A DNA stretch of 64,000 nt from Chryseobacterium formosum (GCF_026460885.1 NZ_JAOVZW010000010.1:62001-126000), one strand, 5' to 3'. Shown: positions 1 to 9,006, counted from the stretch's first letter. Notes: a model not told the origin generated them from the letters alone. Made by a program: numbers and translations.

Positions 1-505
1 TAATTTTAAATCTTTTATAAAGAAAAACCCATAAAATCATCAACACCACAAACCATAAAATCACAAAAGGGTGTTCTTTGGTTGATGTGGTAAAAACTTT
101 CATGATGTTGGTTTCATGTTTTGCCACCTGAAAAGCTGCCGAAGTAAGTCTTGTCTGAGAAAATTTATAATAGATAAAATCTCCGAAATTCATGGTATAA
201 GCAATTCCATTGGTGATAAAGTATATCCAAAAAAGAATTTTCTGATAAACTTTTTTAGTATTAATTACAATCGGAATTAAACTTAAAAAAATAAAAAGCA
301 CATTCACATAAAGAATCGCCGTCAAATCAAAAGCAATCCCATGAAAAGCCAAACTCAGATAATCTGAAACACTGTCTACTTTTATTAAATCTTTATTGAA
401 AAACCAAAACAGAAGTCTCGCAATCTGATAAAACACAAAAGCCAAAAAAATCCTGTAGCACAAAATCAGGAATTCTTCTTTTCTGAATTCTTTAAAAAAT
501 TTCAT
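1..505 (-). CDS. LTA synthase/sulfatase-family membrane protein, N-terminal part
   Basis: The reverse strand is open from an ATG at 505 to the window edge, so only about 168 N-terminal residues are visible. The product starts MKFFKEFRKEEF and has at least three hydrophobic segments separated by short loops (for example LFIFLSLIPIVI and the end segment FVILWFVVLMILWVFL). This is the membrane part typical of the LTA synthase/alkaline-phosphatase-superfamily proteins of Bacteroidetes, which carry an extracytoplasmic sulfatase-like domain further on. The catalytic domain lies outside the window, so the substrate (probably a phosphoglycerol or phosphoethanolamine transfer) cannot be judged. The family call rests on the overall look of the N-terminus only. 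Confidence 0.6.
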   Translation of the reverse strand, partial: MKFFKEFRKEEFLILCYRIFLAFVFYQIARLLFWFFNKDLIKVDSVSDYLSLAFHGIAFDLTAILYVNVLFIFLSLIPIVINTKKVYQKILFWIYFITNGIAYTMNFGDFIYYKFSQTRLTSAAFQVAKHETNIMKVFTTSTKEHPFVILWFVVLMILWVFLYKRFKI

Positions 506-659
506 AAGTAGATATTTATTTTTTTCATAGGACATATTCAATCGCTACATTGTATAAATGGTTAAGTTTCCAAATCATGGCGATTTCATTTGTATATACT
601 TGTCTTTAAAGATGAAACGTTATCAATCAAAACTTTACTTTAAAATTTTGGCCGATAAC

Positions 660-679
660 AAATTTGCGACGCAAATTTA
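660..679 (-). promoter_or_regulatory. -7 element plus perfect dyad upstream of the LTA-synthase-like gene
   Basis: On the minus strand TAAATTTG (672-679) matches the Bacteroidetes -7 consensus TAnnTTTG. It overlaps a perfect 9-1-9 palindrome at 660-678, arms AAATTTGCG and CGCAAATTT around a single A. The dyad would cover the -7 box and the start site. It lies in the 250-bp region between this gene and the divergent pssA. No clear -33 TTTG is at the right distance. Confidence 0.45.
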
Positions 680-743
680 CGTTAAATTCACAGGATTGTA
701 ATTTTTAGTTCATATTAATTAAGGTTAAAATTTTTAAAAAATG

Positions 744-751
744 TAATTTTG
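744..751 (+). promoter_or_regulatory. -7 element of pssA (leaderless start)
   Basis: TAATTTTG fits TAnnTTTG and ends only 5 nt before the pssA ATG at 757. Transcription would begin at or next to the A of the start codon. There is no convincing -33 TTTG, so the call is moderate. Confidence 0.5.
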
Positions 752-756
752 CTCTC

Positions 757-1497
757 ATGAATTTCATAAAGAACAATCTGGCAAATGCCATCACACTGGG
801 AAACCTTTTTTCGGGTTGTGTTGGTGCTGTACATTTGATTTTAGGCGATTATCAGACAACTGCAATCTGCATTATTTTATCTTTGGTTTTAGATTTTTTT
901 GACGGGTTTGTGGCGAGAGCTTTAAAAGCCAATTCCAATTTGGGAACCCAGCTTGATTCTTTGGCAGACATGGTAAGTTTCGGACTGATTCCTGGATTGA
1001 CAATTTTTGTTTCTCTTCTTGAATTTGAAAACAGTAATTCGTTAAATTTTATTGACTACGGATATTTTCTTCTTAAAGAACATCGCTGGATTTCTTATTT
1101 CGGATTTATAATTACGCTTTTTTCATGCTTAAGACTGGCAATTTTTAATCTGGATGAAGATCAGAAATATTATTTTAAAGGCTTGAACACTCCTTCAAAT
1201 ACAATTTTGATTTTTGGATTATATTTCGCTCATAAAGAATCTACCGCTTTTTCTTTTTTATTTGAAAATGAATTTTATTTATTGCTTCTAACGGCAATTT
1301 CATCATGGCTTTTAATCAGCCCAATCAAAATGATAGCAATGAAATTCAAATCAATGAAGTTGCAGGATAATTATCCAAAAATCGCTTTATTAATTGGCGC
1401 AATTCTTATTTTAATTATATTTAAAACTGTCGGAATTCCGTTGGTTATTCTTTACTATATTTTCATTTCATTAATATTTCAAAAACAACTTAAATAG
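757..1497 (+). CDS. pssA: CDP-diacylglycerol--serine O-phosphatidyltransferase
   Basis: This enzyme makes phosphatidylserine from CDP-diacylglycerol and L-serine at the inner membrane, the first step to phosphatidylethanolamine. The full CDP-alcohol phosphotransferase signature is present: D46, D49, G50, A53, R54, G63, D67 and D71 with the canonical spacing. The 246-residue protein has about six to eight hydrophobic segments, normal for the family. The ATG at 757 sits directly behind a -7 element and gives the expected N-terminus (MNFIKNNLANAITLGNLFSG). Serine rather than glycerol-phosphate as acceptor is inferred from the NLFSG-type N-terminus common to Bacteroidetes PssA. Confidence 0.9.
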   Translation: MNFIKNNLANAITLGNLFSGCVGAVHLILGDYQTTAICIILSLVLDFFDGFVARALKANSNLGTQLDSLADMVSFGLIPGLTIFVSLLEFENSNSLNFIDYGYFLLKEHRWISYFGFIITLFSCLRLAIFNLDEDQKYYFKGLNTPSNTILIFGLYFAHKESTAFSFLFENEFYLLLLTAISSWLLISPIKMIAMKFKSMKLQDNYPKIALLIGAILILIIFKTVGIPLVILYYIFISLIFQKQLK

Positions 1498-1545
1498 TTA
1501 TAAATGATGGGTTTTCAGTGATAAGTTAATCGCTCTTAATACTCA

Positions 1546-1571
1546 TAATTCATAACTTATAATTCATAACT
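1546..1571. repeat. Tandem 12-mer TAATTCATAACT x2
   Basis: Two exact copies of TAATTCATAACT (1546-1557 and 1560-1571) separated by 2 nt lie between the pssA stop and the next gene. Several short tandem words of this kind occur in this window directly after genes. Confidence 0.75.
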
Positions 1572-1581
1572 AATAAAACAA

Positions 1582-2346
1582 ATGAACTTAAAACTATACA
1601 AACCGCTTTGCGTATTCGATCTTGAAACAACCGGAACTAACGTTGGAAAAGACAGGATTGTTGAAATCTGTATTTTAAAAGTAAATCCTGATTCTTCAAG
1701 AGAAAGTAAAACATGGAGAGTAAATCCTGAAATGCCGATTCCTATTGCATCAAGCGAGATTCACGGAATTTATGATGAAGACATTAAAGATGCACCGACT
1801 TTCAAAGAAATTGCTCCGAAAATTGTTGAAATGATTACAGGCACAGACTTGGGAGGTTTTAATTCAAACCGATTCGATGTTCCTTTGTTGGCTGAAGAAT
1901 TGCTTCGTGCAGATTTCGATTTTGATTTGAGTAAATTCAAATTGGTTGATGCACAAACAATTTTCCATAAAAAAGAACCAAGAAATTTGGGTGCAGCTTA
2001 TCAATTTTATTGTGGGAAAACTTTAGAAAATGCCCATTCTGCTGAAGCTGATGTTTTGGCAACGTTTGAAGTTTTAGACGCTCAAGTTGGAAAATACGAT
2101 GATATTTCTAATGAAATTGCTGAACTGAGTGAATTTTCTACTCAGAATAAATTTGCCGACTTAGCTGGAATGATTCATTACAATGCAAAAAATCAGGAAA
2201 TATTTGCTTTCGGAAAATATAAAGGACAGATTGTAAAAGAAGTTTTCCAAAAAGATTTGGGATATTTCGGATGGCTGCAAAATGCTGATTTTCCTTTGTA
2301 CACAAAAAAAGTTTTTACTAAAATTCAGCTTTCAAGTAAATTTTAA
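1582..2346 (+). CDS. DnaQ-like 3'-5' exonuclease (DEDDh) with C-terminal DUF3820-like module
   Basis: An exonuclease of the DEDDh superfamily. Exo I is FDLETTG (D13, E15), Exo II is SNRFDVPLL (D99), and Exo III is H152 to D157 in AHSAEADVLA. The C-terminal roughly 50 residues (FGKYKG... to YFGWLQNADFP) resemble the small DUF3820-type module found in exonuclease X-like proteins, which may help DNA binding. It is a separate exonuclease (254 aa), not fused to a polymerase, so it could act in proofreading or DNA repair. It starts at the ATG right after the repeat-containing spacer. Confidence 0.8.
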   Translation: MNLKLYKPLCVFDLETTGTNVGKDRIVEICILKVNPDSSRESKTWRVNPEMPIPIASSEIHGIYDEDIKDAPTFKEIAPKIVEMITGTDLGGFNSNRFDVPLLAEELLRADFDFDLSKFKLVDAQTIFHKKEPRNLGAAYQFYCGKTLENAHSAEADVLATFEVLDAQVGKYDDISNEIAELSEFSTQNKFADLAGMIHYNAKNQEIFAFGKYKGQIVKEVFQKDLGYFGWLQNADFPLYTKKVFTKIQLSSKF

Positions 2347-2463
2347 TTTTTAGGTTATAAAAAACAAGTAAGTTTGTAAACTTTTATTTCCAGCACATTC
2401 TTTGTTGCTTTTAACTACGTCGAATCTTCGATTTGCAATAAAATAATTATAAAAATTTAAAAG

Positions 2464-2865
2464 ATGAATGATTTAGTTAAATTTAAATTTTATGAAACTG
2501 CTTTGGAAGCTAATCGTGATAAACAGATTCTTGCAGAAAATGGAATTAATAGTTTTATAGCAAACGAGCAATTGATACAGTCGGATTGGCTGCTTTCACA
2601 AGCTGTTGGCGGAATTCAGTTGCAGGTTTTCGAAAATGATTTTGATAATGCTGAAAAGGTCTTAACTGATTACCAAGAAAATGAAAAGTTTGCTCTTGAA
2701 GTAGAACATACGATTGAGAATCCGAAATTCGATTTTGTTTGTCCGAAATGTGGTTCCAATCATATTTATAAAGATGACAGCTCGACGAGTTTCTTTGGAA
2801 TTTCTTTGTTGTCAAGCGATAAATATGTGTGTTATTATTGTGAGAATGAATTTACGCATGAATAA
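2464..2865 (+). CDS. DUF2007 protein with C-terminal zinc ribbon
   Basis: Residues 1-72 match the DUF2007 (putative signal-transducing) pattern: a small alpha/beta domain beginning VKFKFYETALEANRDKQILAENGI and a conserved VGGIQLQV strand. The C-terminus adds a four-cysteine knuckle, C93-x2-C96 and C123-x2-C126, probably binding zinc. Length is 133 aa. No enzymatic motif is visible and the role is unknown. It lies 13 bp upstream of the FAH-family gene on the same strand, so co-transcription is likely. Confidence 0.75.
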   Translation: MNDLVKFKFYETALEANRDKQILAENGINSFIANEQLIQSDWLLSQAVGGIQLQVFENDFDNAEKVLTDYQENEKFALEVEHTIENPKFDFVCPKCGSNHIYKDDSSTSFFGISLLSSDKYVCYYCENEFTHE

Positions 2866-2878
2866 ATAAAAATAAACT

Positions 2879-3484
2879 ATGAAAATAATCTGCATAGGAA
2901 GAAATTACAGCGAACACGCAAAAGAACTGGGAAATGCTATTCCAGACAAGCCTGTAATTTTTATGAAACCCGATACGGCTGTTTTGAAAGGAAATGATTT
3001 TTACATTCCGGAATTTTCGAATGATGTACATTATGAGCTGGAAGTTGTTGTAAAGATTTCAAAAGGAGGAAAATATATTCAAAAAGAATCTGCAAACAAG
3101 CATTACGAAGAAATCGGTTTGGGTATTGATTTTACTGCGAGAGATTTGCAGAGTGATTTAAAATCTAAAGGTCTTCCATGGGAATTGGCGAAAGGTTTTG
3201 ACGGTTCGGCTGTTGTGGGAAATTTCTTCAAAAAAGAAAATTATAATCTTGAATCTTTGAATTTTTCGCTTCTCAAAAACAAAGAGAAAGTACAAAACGG
3301 AAATTCAAAAGATATGATCTTCAGTATTGATGACATTATTGCTTTTGTTTCGCAGTATTTTACATTGAGAGTTGGAGACTTGATTTTCACAGGAACTCCG
3401 GAAGGTGTGGGAAAAGTCTCTGAAAATGATGTTTTGGAAGCTTATCTTGAAGACGAAAAAGTCTTAGATATAAGAATTATGTAA
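2879..3484 (+). CDS. Fumarylacetoacetate hydrolase (FAH) family protein
   Basis: A 201-residue single-domain FAH-fold protein (YcgM/FAHD1-like). It opens with KIICIGRNYSEHAKEL and carries the metal-binding acidic motif HYELEVVVKI, GIDFTARDLQ, and the terminal GDLIFTGTPEGVG signature. Members are Mg-dependent hydrolases or decarboxylases of beta-diketo acids such as acylpyruvate or oxaloacetate. The exact substrate cannot be read from sequence. The family signature is unambiguous. Confidence 0.88.
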   Translation: MKIICIGRNYSEHAKELGNAIPDKPVIFMKPDTAVLKGNDFYIPEFSNDVHYELEVVVKISKGGKYIQKESANKHYEEIGLGIDFTARDLQSDLKSKGLPWELAKGFDGSAVVGNFFKKENYNLESLNFSLLKNKEKVQNGNSKDMIFSIDDIIAFVSQYFTLRVGDLIFTGTPEGVGKVSENDVLEAYLEDEKVLDIRIM

Positions 3485-3544
3485 AAAAGTCATTTGAGAT
3501 TGGTCTGTTTTTTTCATACCTTTAAAAGACTTAAATTACAAATT

Positions 3545-3979
3545 ATGATAAACATTATTTTACCTGTCGATTTTGGAGAAAAAACAGATCAACTCGTAGA
3601 TGGAGCCGTAAAATTTGCGAAAGAAGTAAAGGGAAAAATCTGCCTTATTCACGTTGCACCTACAGACATAGGTTTTGCAATCGGAGATATGGGATATCAG
3701 TATTTTCCGGAAGTTGAAGAAAATGAGATTAGAGAAGAATTGGTGCTTTTAAATAAAATCAACCAAAGAATTCTTGCTCAGGATGTAGAATGTGAACATA
3801 TTCTGAAACAAGGTATCGCCAAAGATATTATTTTGGAATATTCTGATCTAAAAAATGCCAGTTACATTGTAATGGGTTCTCACGGAAGAAGCGGCATTTA
3901 TGATGTTTTTGTAGGAAGTTTAACGAAAGGACTGACAAAAGATTCGAAAGTTCCCGTGTTAGTCCTTCCTATTCACTAA
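3545..3979 (+). CDS. Universal stress protein (UspA family)
   Basis: A 144-residue single Usp domain. The ATP-binding motif G-x2-G-x9-GS is complete (GSHGRSG followed after nine residues by GS). The reading frame is open upstream to 3494, but the ATG at 3545 (MINIILPVDFGEKT) gives the normal beta-1 start of the family and is preferred. Proteins of this type bind ATP and help survival under stress; the client is unknown. It is followed by a strong bidirectional terminator. Confidence 0.87.
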   Translation: MINIILPVDFGEKTDQLVDGAVKFAKEVKGKICLIHVAPTDIGFAIGDMGYQYFPEVEENEIREELVLLNKINQRILAQDVECEHILKQGIAKDIILEYSDLKNASYIVMGSHGRSGIYDVFVGSLTKGLTKDSKVPVLVLPIH

Positions 3980-4004
3980 TAAAAGTAGAGCTTCAACTAA
4001 AAAT

Positions 4005-4040
4005 AAAAAAGACCGATCAAAAAATTTGACCGGTCTTTTT
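4005..4040. terminator. Bidirectional intrinsic terminator
   Basis: The inverted repeat AAAAAGACCG / CGGTCTTTTT, with A and T runs on both sides, lies between the convergent uspA-like (+) and DUF6341 (-) genes and can stop both. Confidence 0.85.
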
Positions 4041-4056
4041 CTATATAACCAATTAA

Positions 4057-4290
4057 TTAACCTTCTTTTTTATAGATCGTTGGATCGTAATAAGGATGCT
4101 TCCCTTCTGTAGGAGAAAAATAGTCTTTATCTTTATTATTCCCAAGAGTTGCCACCAAAACGTAGCACCAATAAGTAAATAATACACAACAAACTGCGAA
4201 TAAAACCCAGTTTAGTACGTTTCCGAAAATATCGTAGAAACCGAATGCCCATTTGAATGCATCACTTAAGAATAGAAAGAAAGACGTCAT
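4057..4290 (-). CDS. DUF6341-like small membrane protein
   Basis: A 77-residue protein with one central hydrophobic stretch (VLNWVLFAVCCVLFTYWCYVLV) and a charged Pro/Tyr-rich tail. Its size, the YWCY membrane end and its place next to a DUF6427-like gene and a DUF3109 gene match the small DUF6341 family of Flavobacteriia. Function is unknown. It is divergent from the next gene with about 42 bp between starts. Confidence 0.6.
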   Translation of the reverse strand: MTSFFLFLSDAFKWAFGFYDIFGNVLNWVLFAVCCVLFTYWCYVLVATLGNNKDKDYFSPTEGKHPYYDPTIYKKEG

Positions 4291-4308
4291 TATTTTCCTT
4301 TTTTAAAT

Positions 4309-4316
4309 TAACTTTG
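4309..4316 (+). promoter_or_regulatory. -7 element of the DUF6427-like gene
   Basis: TAACTTTG matches TAnnTTTG and lies 16 nt upstream of the ATG at 4333. No -33 TTTG at the usual spacing. Confidence 0.5.
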
Positions 4317-4332
4317 CACAAATTTATAAAAA

Positions 4333-5238
4333 ATGTTTAGATTACTTTCAAAAGAAAGCAATATTTTTTCAATTCCTGTTTATATTGGTTTTCTTCTTTT
4401 AGTAGTAATATTATTTAACATATTGAATTTCAACACTTATGAAGGAGTTATAGCAGTAATTACTTTCGTAGGAATTGCGTTGGGATATTTTTGTTTTAAT
4501 GCAATTGCATTGAATTATAATACGCATTTGCCACTTTTTCTCTATACATTTTTTATTTTCGGATTGTACGATGGTAATCTTGACCTCGGAATTGCCGTTG
4601 CGATTCTTACCAATTCTTTTCTTTTGTTGCTTTTAACGAGTACAGATGAAGATTTAAGAAAGAAATCTTACGTTTTAGTAGGATCTATTGTAGCGTTAAA
4701 TTTTATTTTCTTACCTACAACTTGGCCGATGATGTGTTTTGTATTAATTCATTTAATTGTAACGTCTGAAAGAGTCGGTTTAAATATTTTCAGATTTCTT
4801 CTGGGAATTACGATGATTGCGCTGAGTTATTTCTCAGTAATGTTTTTCTTTCAGTTTTATTTTTGGAATACTGATTATATTCCTTTTGGAAAGATGAAAA
4901 TGGTGACAGATTACACCGAATTAATTCCATTGATTCCGATTATTTTGATGCTGATTTATGCAATTTATGATCACTTTAAGCATTATAATAAGAAAAGCCC
5001 TGTAAGTCGATATAAATATACTTTCCTGTTGGTTTTTTCTTTGGCCCAATTAATAAGTATCATCCTTTATATGGATAAAAGTTATGAGTATCTATTGCTT
5101 TTGGCTTTTCCTTCGACGATTATATTGAGCAGAATGATGAAATTCCTACCAAAATATTGGATGCAGGAAGTAAGCGTGTGGTTAACCATTGTAAGTTTGA
5201 TTGCTTTTAAAGCTGGAACTCACTTTAACTTATTTTAA
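4333..5238 (+). CDS. DUF6427-like polytopic membrane protein
   Basis: A 301-residue integral membrane protein with roughly eight to nine hydrophobic helices and few polar loops. The longest loop is around residues 215-230 (DHFKHYNKKSPVSRYK). No catalytic motif is visible. Size, composition and the DUF6341/DUF3109 neighbourhood agree with the flavobacterial DUF6427 family of unknown function. The stop codon lies just 10 bp before the downstream gene's ATG, so the two are probably one transcript. Confidence 0.6.
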   Translation: MFRLLSKESNIFSIPVYIGFLLLVVILFNILNFNTYEGVIAVITFVGIALGYFCFNAIALNYNTHLPLFLYTFFIFGLYDGNLDLGIAVAILTNSFLLLLLTSTDEDLRKKSYVLVGSIVALNFIFLPTTWPMMCFVLIHLIVTSERVGLNIFRFLLGITMIALSYFSVMFFFQFYFWNTDYIPFGKMKMVTDYTELIPLIPIILMLIYAIYDHFKHYNKKSPVSRYKYTFLLVFSLAQLISIILYMDKSYEYLLLLAFPSTIILSRMMKFLPKYWMQEVSVWLTIVSLIAFKAGTHFNLF

Positions 5239-5248
5239 AAAAAAGATT

Positions 5249-5833
5249 ATGATTCAAATAGACGATAAATTAATTTCTGAAGATATTTTTTCTGAAGAAT
5301 TTGTTTGTAACCTTACCAAATGTAAAGGTGCATGTTGTGTGGAAGGTGACGTAGGAGCTCCTTTGGATAAAGACGAACTGGTTATTTTAGATAATATTTA
5401 TGACAAGATTAAACCTTATCTTACTGAAGCCGGAATTAAAGCATTAGATGAACAAGGAACATGGACAACCGATCCAATGGACGGAATGTATGTTACTCCA
5501 ATGATTGAAAATGCAGAATGCGCTTATGTTACTTTCGATGAAAGAGGTATTACCAAATGCGGAATTGAAAAAGCTTACGAAGATGGTGCCGTAGATTGGC
5601 AAAAACCTATTTCCTGTCATTTATATCCAATCAGAATTACAGAATACTCTACTTTTTCTGCTTTGAATTACCACGAATGGAATGTTTGCAGCGATGCCTG
5701 TACTTTAGGAAAAGAATTGCAGGTTCCTGTATATAAGTTCCTGAAAACTCCACTTACTAGAAAATATGGCGAAGATTTTTACACTACTTTAAGCGATGTT
5801 GCGGAGGAGTGGAAAAAGGAGTACGGGAAATAG
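5249..5833 (+). CDS. DUF3109 family protein (cysteine-rich, YkgJ-like)
   Basis: A 194-residue cytosolic protein. The N-terminal motif CNLTKCKGACCVEGDVGAPL and further cysteines (NAECAYV, TKCGIE, SCHLYPIRI, NVCSDACTLG) form the cysteine set of DUF3109, thought to bind an Fe-S cluster or zinc. The frame is open upstream to 5201, but the ATG at 5249 gives the conserved start MIQIDDKLISEDIF and avoids overlap with the preceding gene. Role unknown. Confidence 0.82.
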   Translation: MIQIDDKLISEDIFSEEFVCNLTKCKGACCVEGDVGAPLDKDELVILDNIYDKIKPYLTEAGIKALDEQGTWTTDPMDGMYVTPMIENAECAYVTFDERGITKCGIEKAYEDGAVDWQKPISCHLYPIRITEYSTFSALNYHEWNVCSDACTLGKELQVPVYKFLKTPLTRKYGEDFYTTLSDVAEEWKKEYGK

Positions 5834-5858
5834 TTGTTGGTTGACAGTTGTTGGTTGA
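5832..5858. repeat. Tandem 13-mer AGTTGTTGGTTGA x2
   Basis: Exact copies at 5832-5844 and 5846-5858, separated by one C. The first overlaps the TAG stop codon of the DUF3109 gene, so the word was placed directly at the gene end. Confidence 0.75.
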
Positions 5859-5912
5859 TGGACTTTTTGCAAAATAGATTAAGAACTTTTCTTTTTTTAT
5901 ATTTAAATCAAA

Positions 5913-5956
5913 GTCCCGAAGGGACGATTTTCTATAGAATAGGATGCAATCCTATT
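5913..5956. repeat. REP-like palindrome pair
   Basis: Two small palindromes side by side: GTCCCGAAGGGAC (5913-5925) and, after 12 nt, arms AATAGGAT / ATCCTATT around GCA (5938-5956). This two-hairpin layout resembles repetitive extragenic palindromes; a transposase partner is not in the window. Confidence 0.5.
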
Positions 5957-5980
5957 AACTAAAAACAAAGCATTAAAAAC

Positions 5981-6013
5981 AAACGACCGCAGGAAAATTC
6001 CTGCGGTCGTTTT
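5981..6013. terminator. Bidirectional intrinsic terminator
   Basis: A perfect 15-bp stem (arms AAACGACCGCAGGAA and TTCCTGCGGTCGTTT, 2-nt loop as written) lies between the convergent DUF3109 (+) and M16 peptidase (-) genes. Confidence 0.85.
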
Positions 6014-6035
6014 CAATATATGTAATCGACTAAGA

Positions 6036-8870
6036 TTATTTTACTGTGGTAGCTGTTGGTTTTGCCGTTGCTTCCCACCCGTCTTCAGGCATTAGAGTTG
6101 CTATTACTCTATTTTTAGTAAGATATTTTTTAGCAGCATCCTGTAGATCTTTTACAGTTAATGCTTTTACTTTACTCTCATAATTTAGGATTTCGTATTT
6201 ATCGCTTCCATCCAACTGATTTTTAGAAATAGCACTCATCCAATAAGAATTGTCTTTGATGTCTGTTTTATAGTCATTCATCTCACCTTCTTTGTACTTA
6301 TCAAGATCTTTTTGCTCAGGACCTTTATCAATTAACTTCTGAAGTTCTGCAATTGCACTTTTTGTCAATTTATCAGCATTTTCCGGTCCGCAAGGAAAAC
6401 TTAAGCTGAAAGAATAACTTCCGTAAGGAACTTTTCCGATATAACCTCTTGCTCCACCACCATAGATTCCACTCTCGTCTTCTCTCAGTTTTTCAATCAC
6501 TTTGATTGTAGCCACCTCACCTAAAGCTGAAAGAGCCAAAGCTTCTTTTTCGTTGTAAGCAGTTTCTCCAGAGAAAACGATTTGCACCATACTCTTCGGA
6601 TCTTTACCTTTTTTGTATACTTTGGTATGATCACCCGTGATTCCTCTGTATCCTGTATCTTTGAAGTTCGTAGTTTTTCCTGTAGTAGGCAAACTTGCGA
6701 TATACTGTAAAACTTCATTTTTAAATTTAGCTTCATCAATATTCCCTACAAAATAGAAGTGGAAGTTTCCTGCATTGGCAAATTTCTCTTTATAGATATC
6801 GTACGCTTTTTTGTAATCAGTCGCAGCCCAATCTTTCTCTAACGGAAGAATACCGATGAATCTTGGATTTTTCTGATTCGTAAACTTAGCGTGTTCACTA
6901 GCGAAATAAGTCTGAGGATTAGATAAAATATTATCCAACATTGCAGACTGCTTTACTTTGTAGGCATTAAATGCTTCAGGACTGTAATTTAAACTTGTAA
7001 AATAAGCATATAGCAACTCCATTGCAGTTCCTAAATCTTTTTGATTGGTTCTACCCGAAACACCTTCCAAAGTACCGCTGATGTAAGGATTTACGCTCAC
7101 CTGTTTTCCAGCTAAATAATTGGTAAGATCAGCTTTTGAAGCACCTGCAACACCAGCTTCAGTAAGAGCCTGATAAGCAAACTGCGTTTTGTTGTAATCA
7201 GTGTCGTTGATTAATGAATTACCACCTAAGCTTCTCGCTGAGAACACAATTTCATCATCTTTGAAATCGGTCTTTTTGAAAGTTACTTTTGCACCGTTGC
7301 TTAACGTCCATGTTGTGGTTCCTAATTTAGCATCAGTTTCAGTTTTAGCAATTTTCCCTTCAGATTTAAAAGGTTTTACTAAATTTTTGATCGTAGCTTT
7401 TTCTTCGTAAGGTTTAAGATCAGCTAATTTTACATCATCAAACGTTTTTAGAACTAAAGCTTCTGTAGGCATTGTTACATTGTCTTTTTTAGGACCTGTA
7501 ATCACGATTACCCTACTGTCGTCTTTCACCATTTTCTTGATTACCTCATTCGTCTGAGCTAAAGTAACTGTTGGCAAAAACTTCTTCGTATCTTCATATT
7601 CCCAGGCAATTCCCGGCATTGGTTCCTGCTCGAGGAAGTTTCTTACATATTCGTCTACCAACATATCGCTTTCAGTTTTGTCGCGATTGTTGTAAGATCT
7701 TTCCATATTAGACATAATCTGAGATTTTGCTCTGTCTAATTCTCCCTGTGTGAAACCGAATCTTTTTGCTCTTTCCGTTTCTTCCAACAGAACTTTCAAT
7801 GCGCTAATCTGATTTCCTTCTTTTACCATTGCAAATCCCTGGAAAGCTTCCTTAGTTCTTGCATACGTTCCACCATGATAAACAGAACCAAATGTAAACG
7901 GAGGATTGTTTGAATTGACCAATTCTCTCAATCTGTTGTTTAGCATTGTTGTAGAAATGTTCTCAATCAAACTTTGGTTGTACTGCTCTACCGTAACATC
8001 CGGCTGATAAGAATCTGCATCTTTCATGATGAACTGAACCATAGAATTGGTTGCATCCGGATCAGTTTCAATTGCTACCAAAGTTTCCTTGTGGTTTGGA
8101 AGATCAAAAGTTTTTCTTTCTCTTGGTTTAGAAGGGTTTTTATATTTGCTGAAATTATCTTTAATTTTCTTTTCAACCTCATCTACATTAATATCTCCTA
8201 CTACAACCAATGCCATCAAATCTGGTCTGTACCAGTCTTTGTGAAATTGTCTGATAACATCCGGCTTAAAGTTCTCAAGAACCTCTTTTGTACCGATTGG
8301 TAATCTGTTTGCGTACTGAGATTTGTGTAATAATTTAGGTAAATACTTATCAGACATTCTTTTGTCTGCACCTAAACCTAATCTTAATTCTTCTAAAACA
8401 ACTCCTCTCTCTTTATTGATTTGAGCATCAGTTAATGTTGCGTTGAATGCCCAATCTTCCATTACTTTAAGACCAGAATCCAGGTTACCCGGCTTGTCTA
8501 AAGGAACAGGAAGCATGTAAACCGTTTCGTCAAAACTTGTGTAAGCATTAAGGTGCTGTCCGAATTTTACTCCGATTGACTGTAGATAATCGACTAATTT
8601 GTTATCCGGGAAATTTTTTGTTCCGTTGAAGTTCATGTGCTCCATAAAGTGAGCAAGACCTCTCTGATTTTCGTCTTCAAGGATTGAACCAGCGTTGATA
8701 GCCAGCCTGAAGTCTACTTTTTTCTCAGGTAATGTATTTTTTTTGATATAGTATTTCATTCCGTTTGGAAGAGTACCCGTTCTTACAGAAGGATCCATTG
8801 GGATGTTCTGCGCGAAAGCCATAGACGACATTAATACAAGAGCCGCTACTGACGATAAAATTTTTTTCAT
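6036..8870 (-). CDS. M16 family zinc metallopeptidase (insulinase/pitrilysin-like)
   Basis: A 944-residue secreted protease. A signal peptide (about 1-20, ending SSMAFA) is followed by the inverted zinc motif H74-F-M-E77-H78; E154, 76 residues after H78, is the third ligand. Four M16 modules are expected over this length: the active N-terminal half and an inactive C-terminal half that lacks the HxxEH motif. It probably degrades peptides in the periplasm or at the surface. No T9SS sorting domain is seen at the C-terminus (ends WEATAKPTATTVK). It sits just downstream of a LolA-like gene, but a terminator separates them. Confidence 0.9.
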   Translation of the reverse strand: MKKILSSVAALVLMSSMAFAQNIPMDPSVRTGTLPNGMKYYIKKNTLPEKKVDFRLAINAGSILEDENQRGLAHFMEHMNFNGTKNFPDNKLVDYLQSIGVKFGQHLNAYTSFDETVYMLPVPLDKPGNLDSGLKVMEDWAFNATLTDAQINKERGVVLEELRLGLGADKRMSDKYLPKLLHKSQYANRLPIGTKEVLENFKPDVIRQFHKDWYRPDLMALVVVGDINVDEVEKKIKDNFSKYKNPSKPRERKTFDLPNHKETLVAIETDPDATNSMVQFIMKDADSYQPDVTVEQYNQSLIENISTTMLNNRLRELVNSNNPPFTFGSVYHGGTYARTKEAFQGFAMVKEGNQISALKVLLEETERAKRFGFTQGELDRAKSQIMSNMERSYNNRDKTESDMLVDEYVRNFLEQEPMPGIAWEYEDTKKFLPTVTLAQTNEVIKKMVKDDSRVIVITGPKKDNVTMPTEALVLKTFDDVKLADLKPYEEKATIKNLVKPFKSEGKIAKTETDAKLGTTTWTLSNGAKVTFKKTDFKDDEIVFSARSLGGNSLINDTDYNKTQFAYQALTEAGVAGASKADLTNYLAGKQVSVNPYISGTLEGVSGRTNQKDLGTAMELLYAYFTSLNYSPEAFNAYKVKQSAMLDNILSNPQTYFASEHAKFTNQKNPRFIGILPLEKDWAATDYKKAYDIYKEKFANAGNFHFYFVGNIDEAKFKNEVLQYIASLPTTGKTTNFKDTGYRGITGDHTKVYKKGKDPKSMVQIVFSGETAYNEKEALALSALGEVATIKVIEKLREDESGIYGGGARGYIGKVPYGSYSFSLSFPCGPENADKLTKSAIAELQKLIDKGPEQKDLDKYKEGEMNDYKTDIKDNSYWMSAISKNQLDGSDKYEILNYESKVKALTVKDLQDAAKKYLTKNRVIATLMPEDGWEATAKPTATTVK

Positions 8871-8984
8871 ACAATTTGATTTTAAATCTTTTCTCGGAGA
8901 TAAAATTAAATATTTATCCCAACTCCAAGAAATTTAATCACTAATAATTTAGTTAAACTTGCGTTAAAGTTTTAAAAACAAAAA

Positions 8985-9006
8985 AACCGGTCAAAAACCG
9001 GCTTTT
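8985..9006 (-). terminator. Short intrinsic terminator of the LolA-like gene
   Basis: AAACCGG / CCGGCTTT hairpin downstream of the stop codon at 9026 with a T run in the minus-strand sense. Confidence 0.55.
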
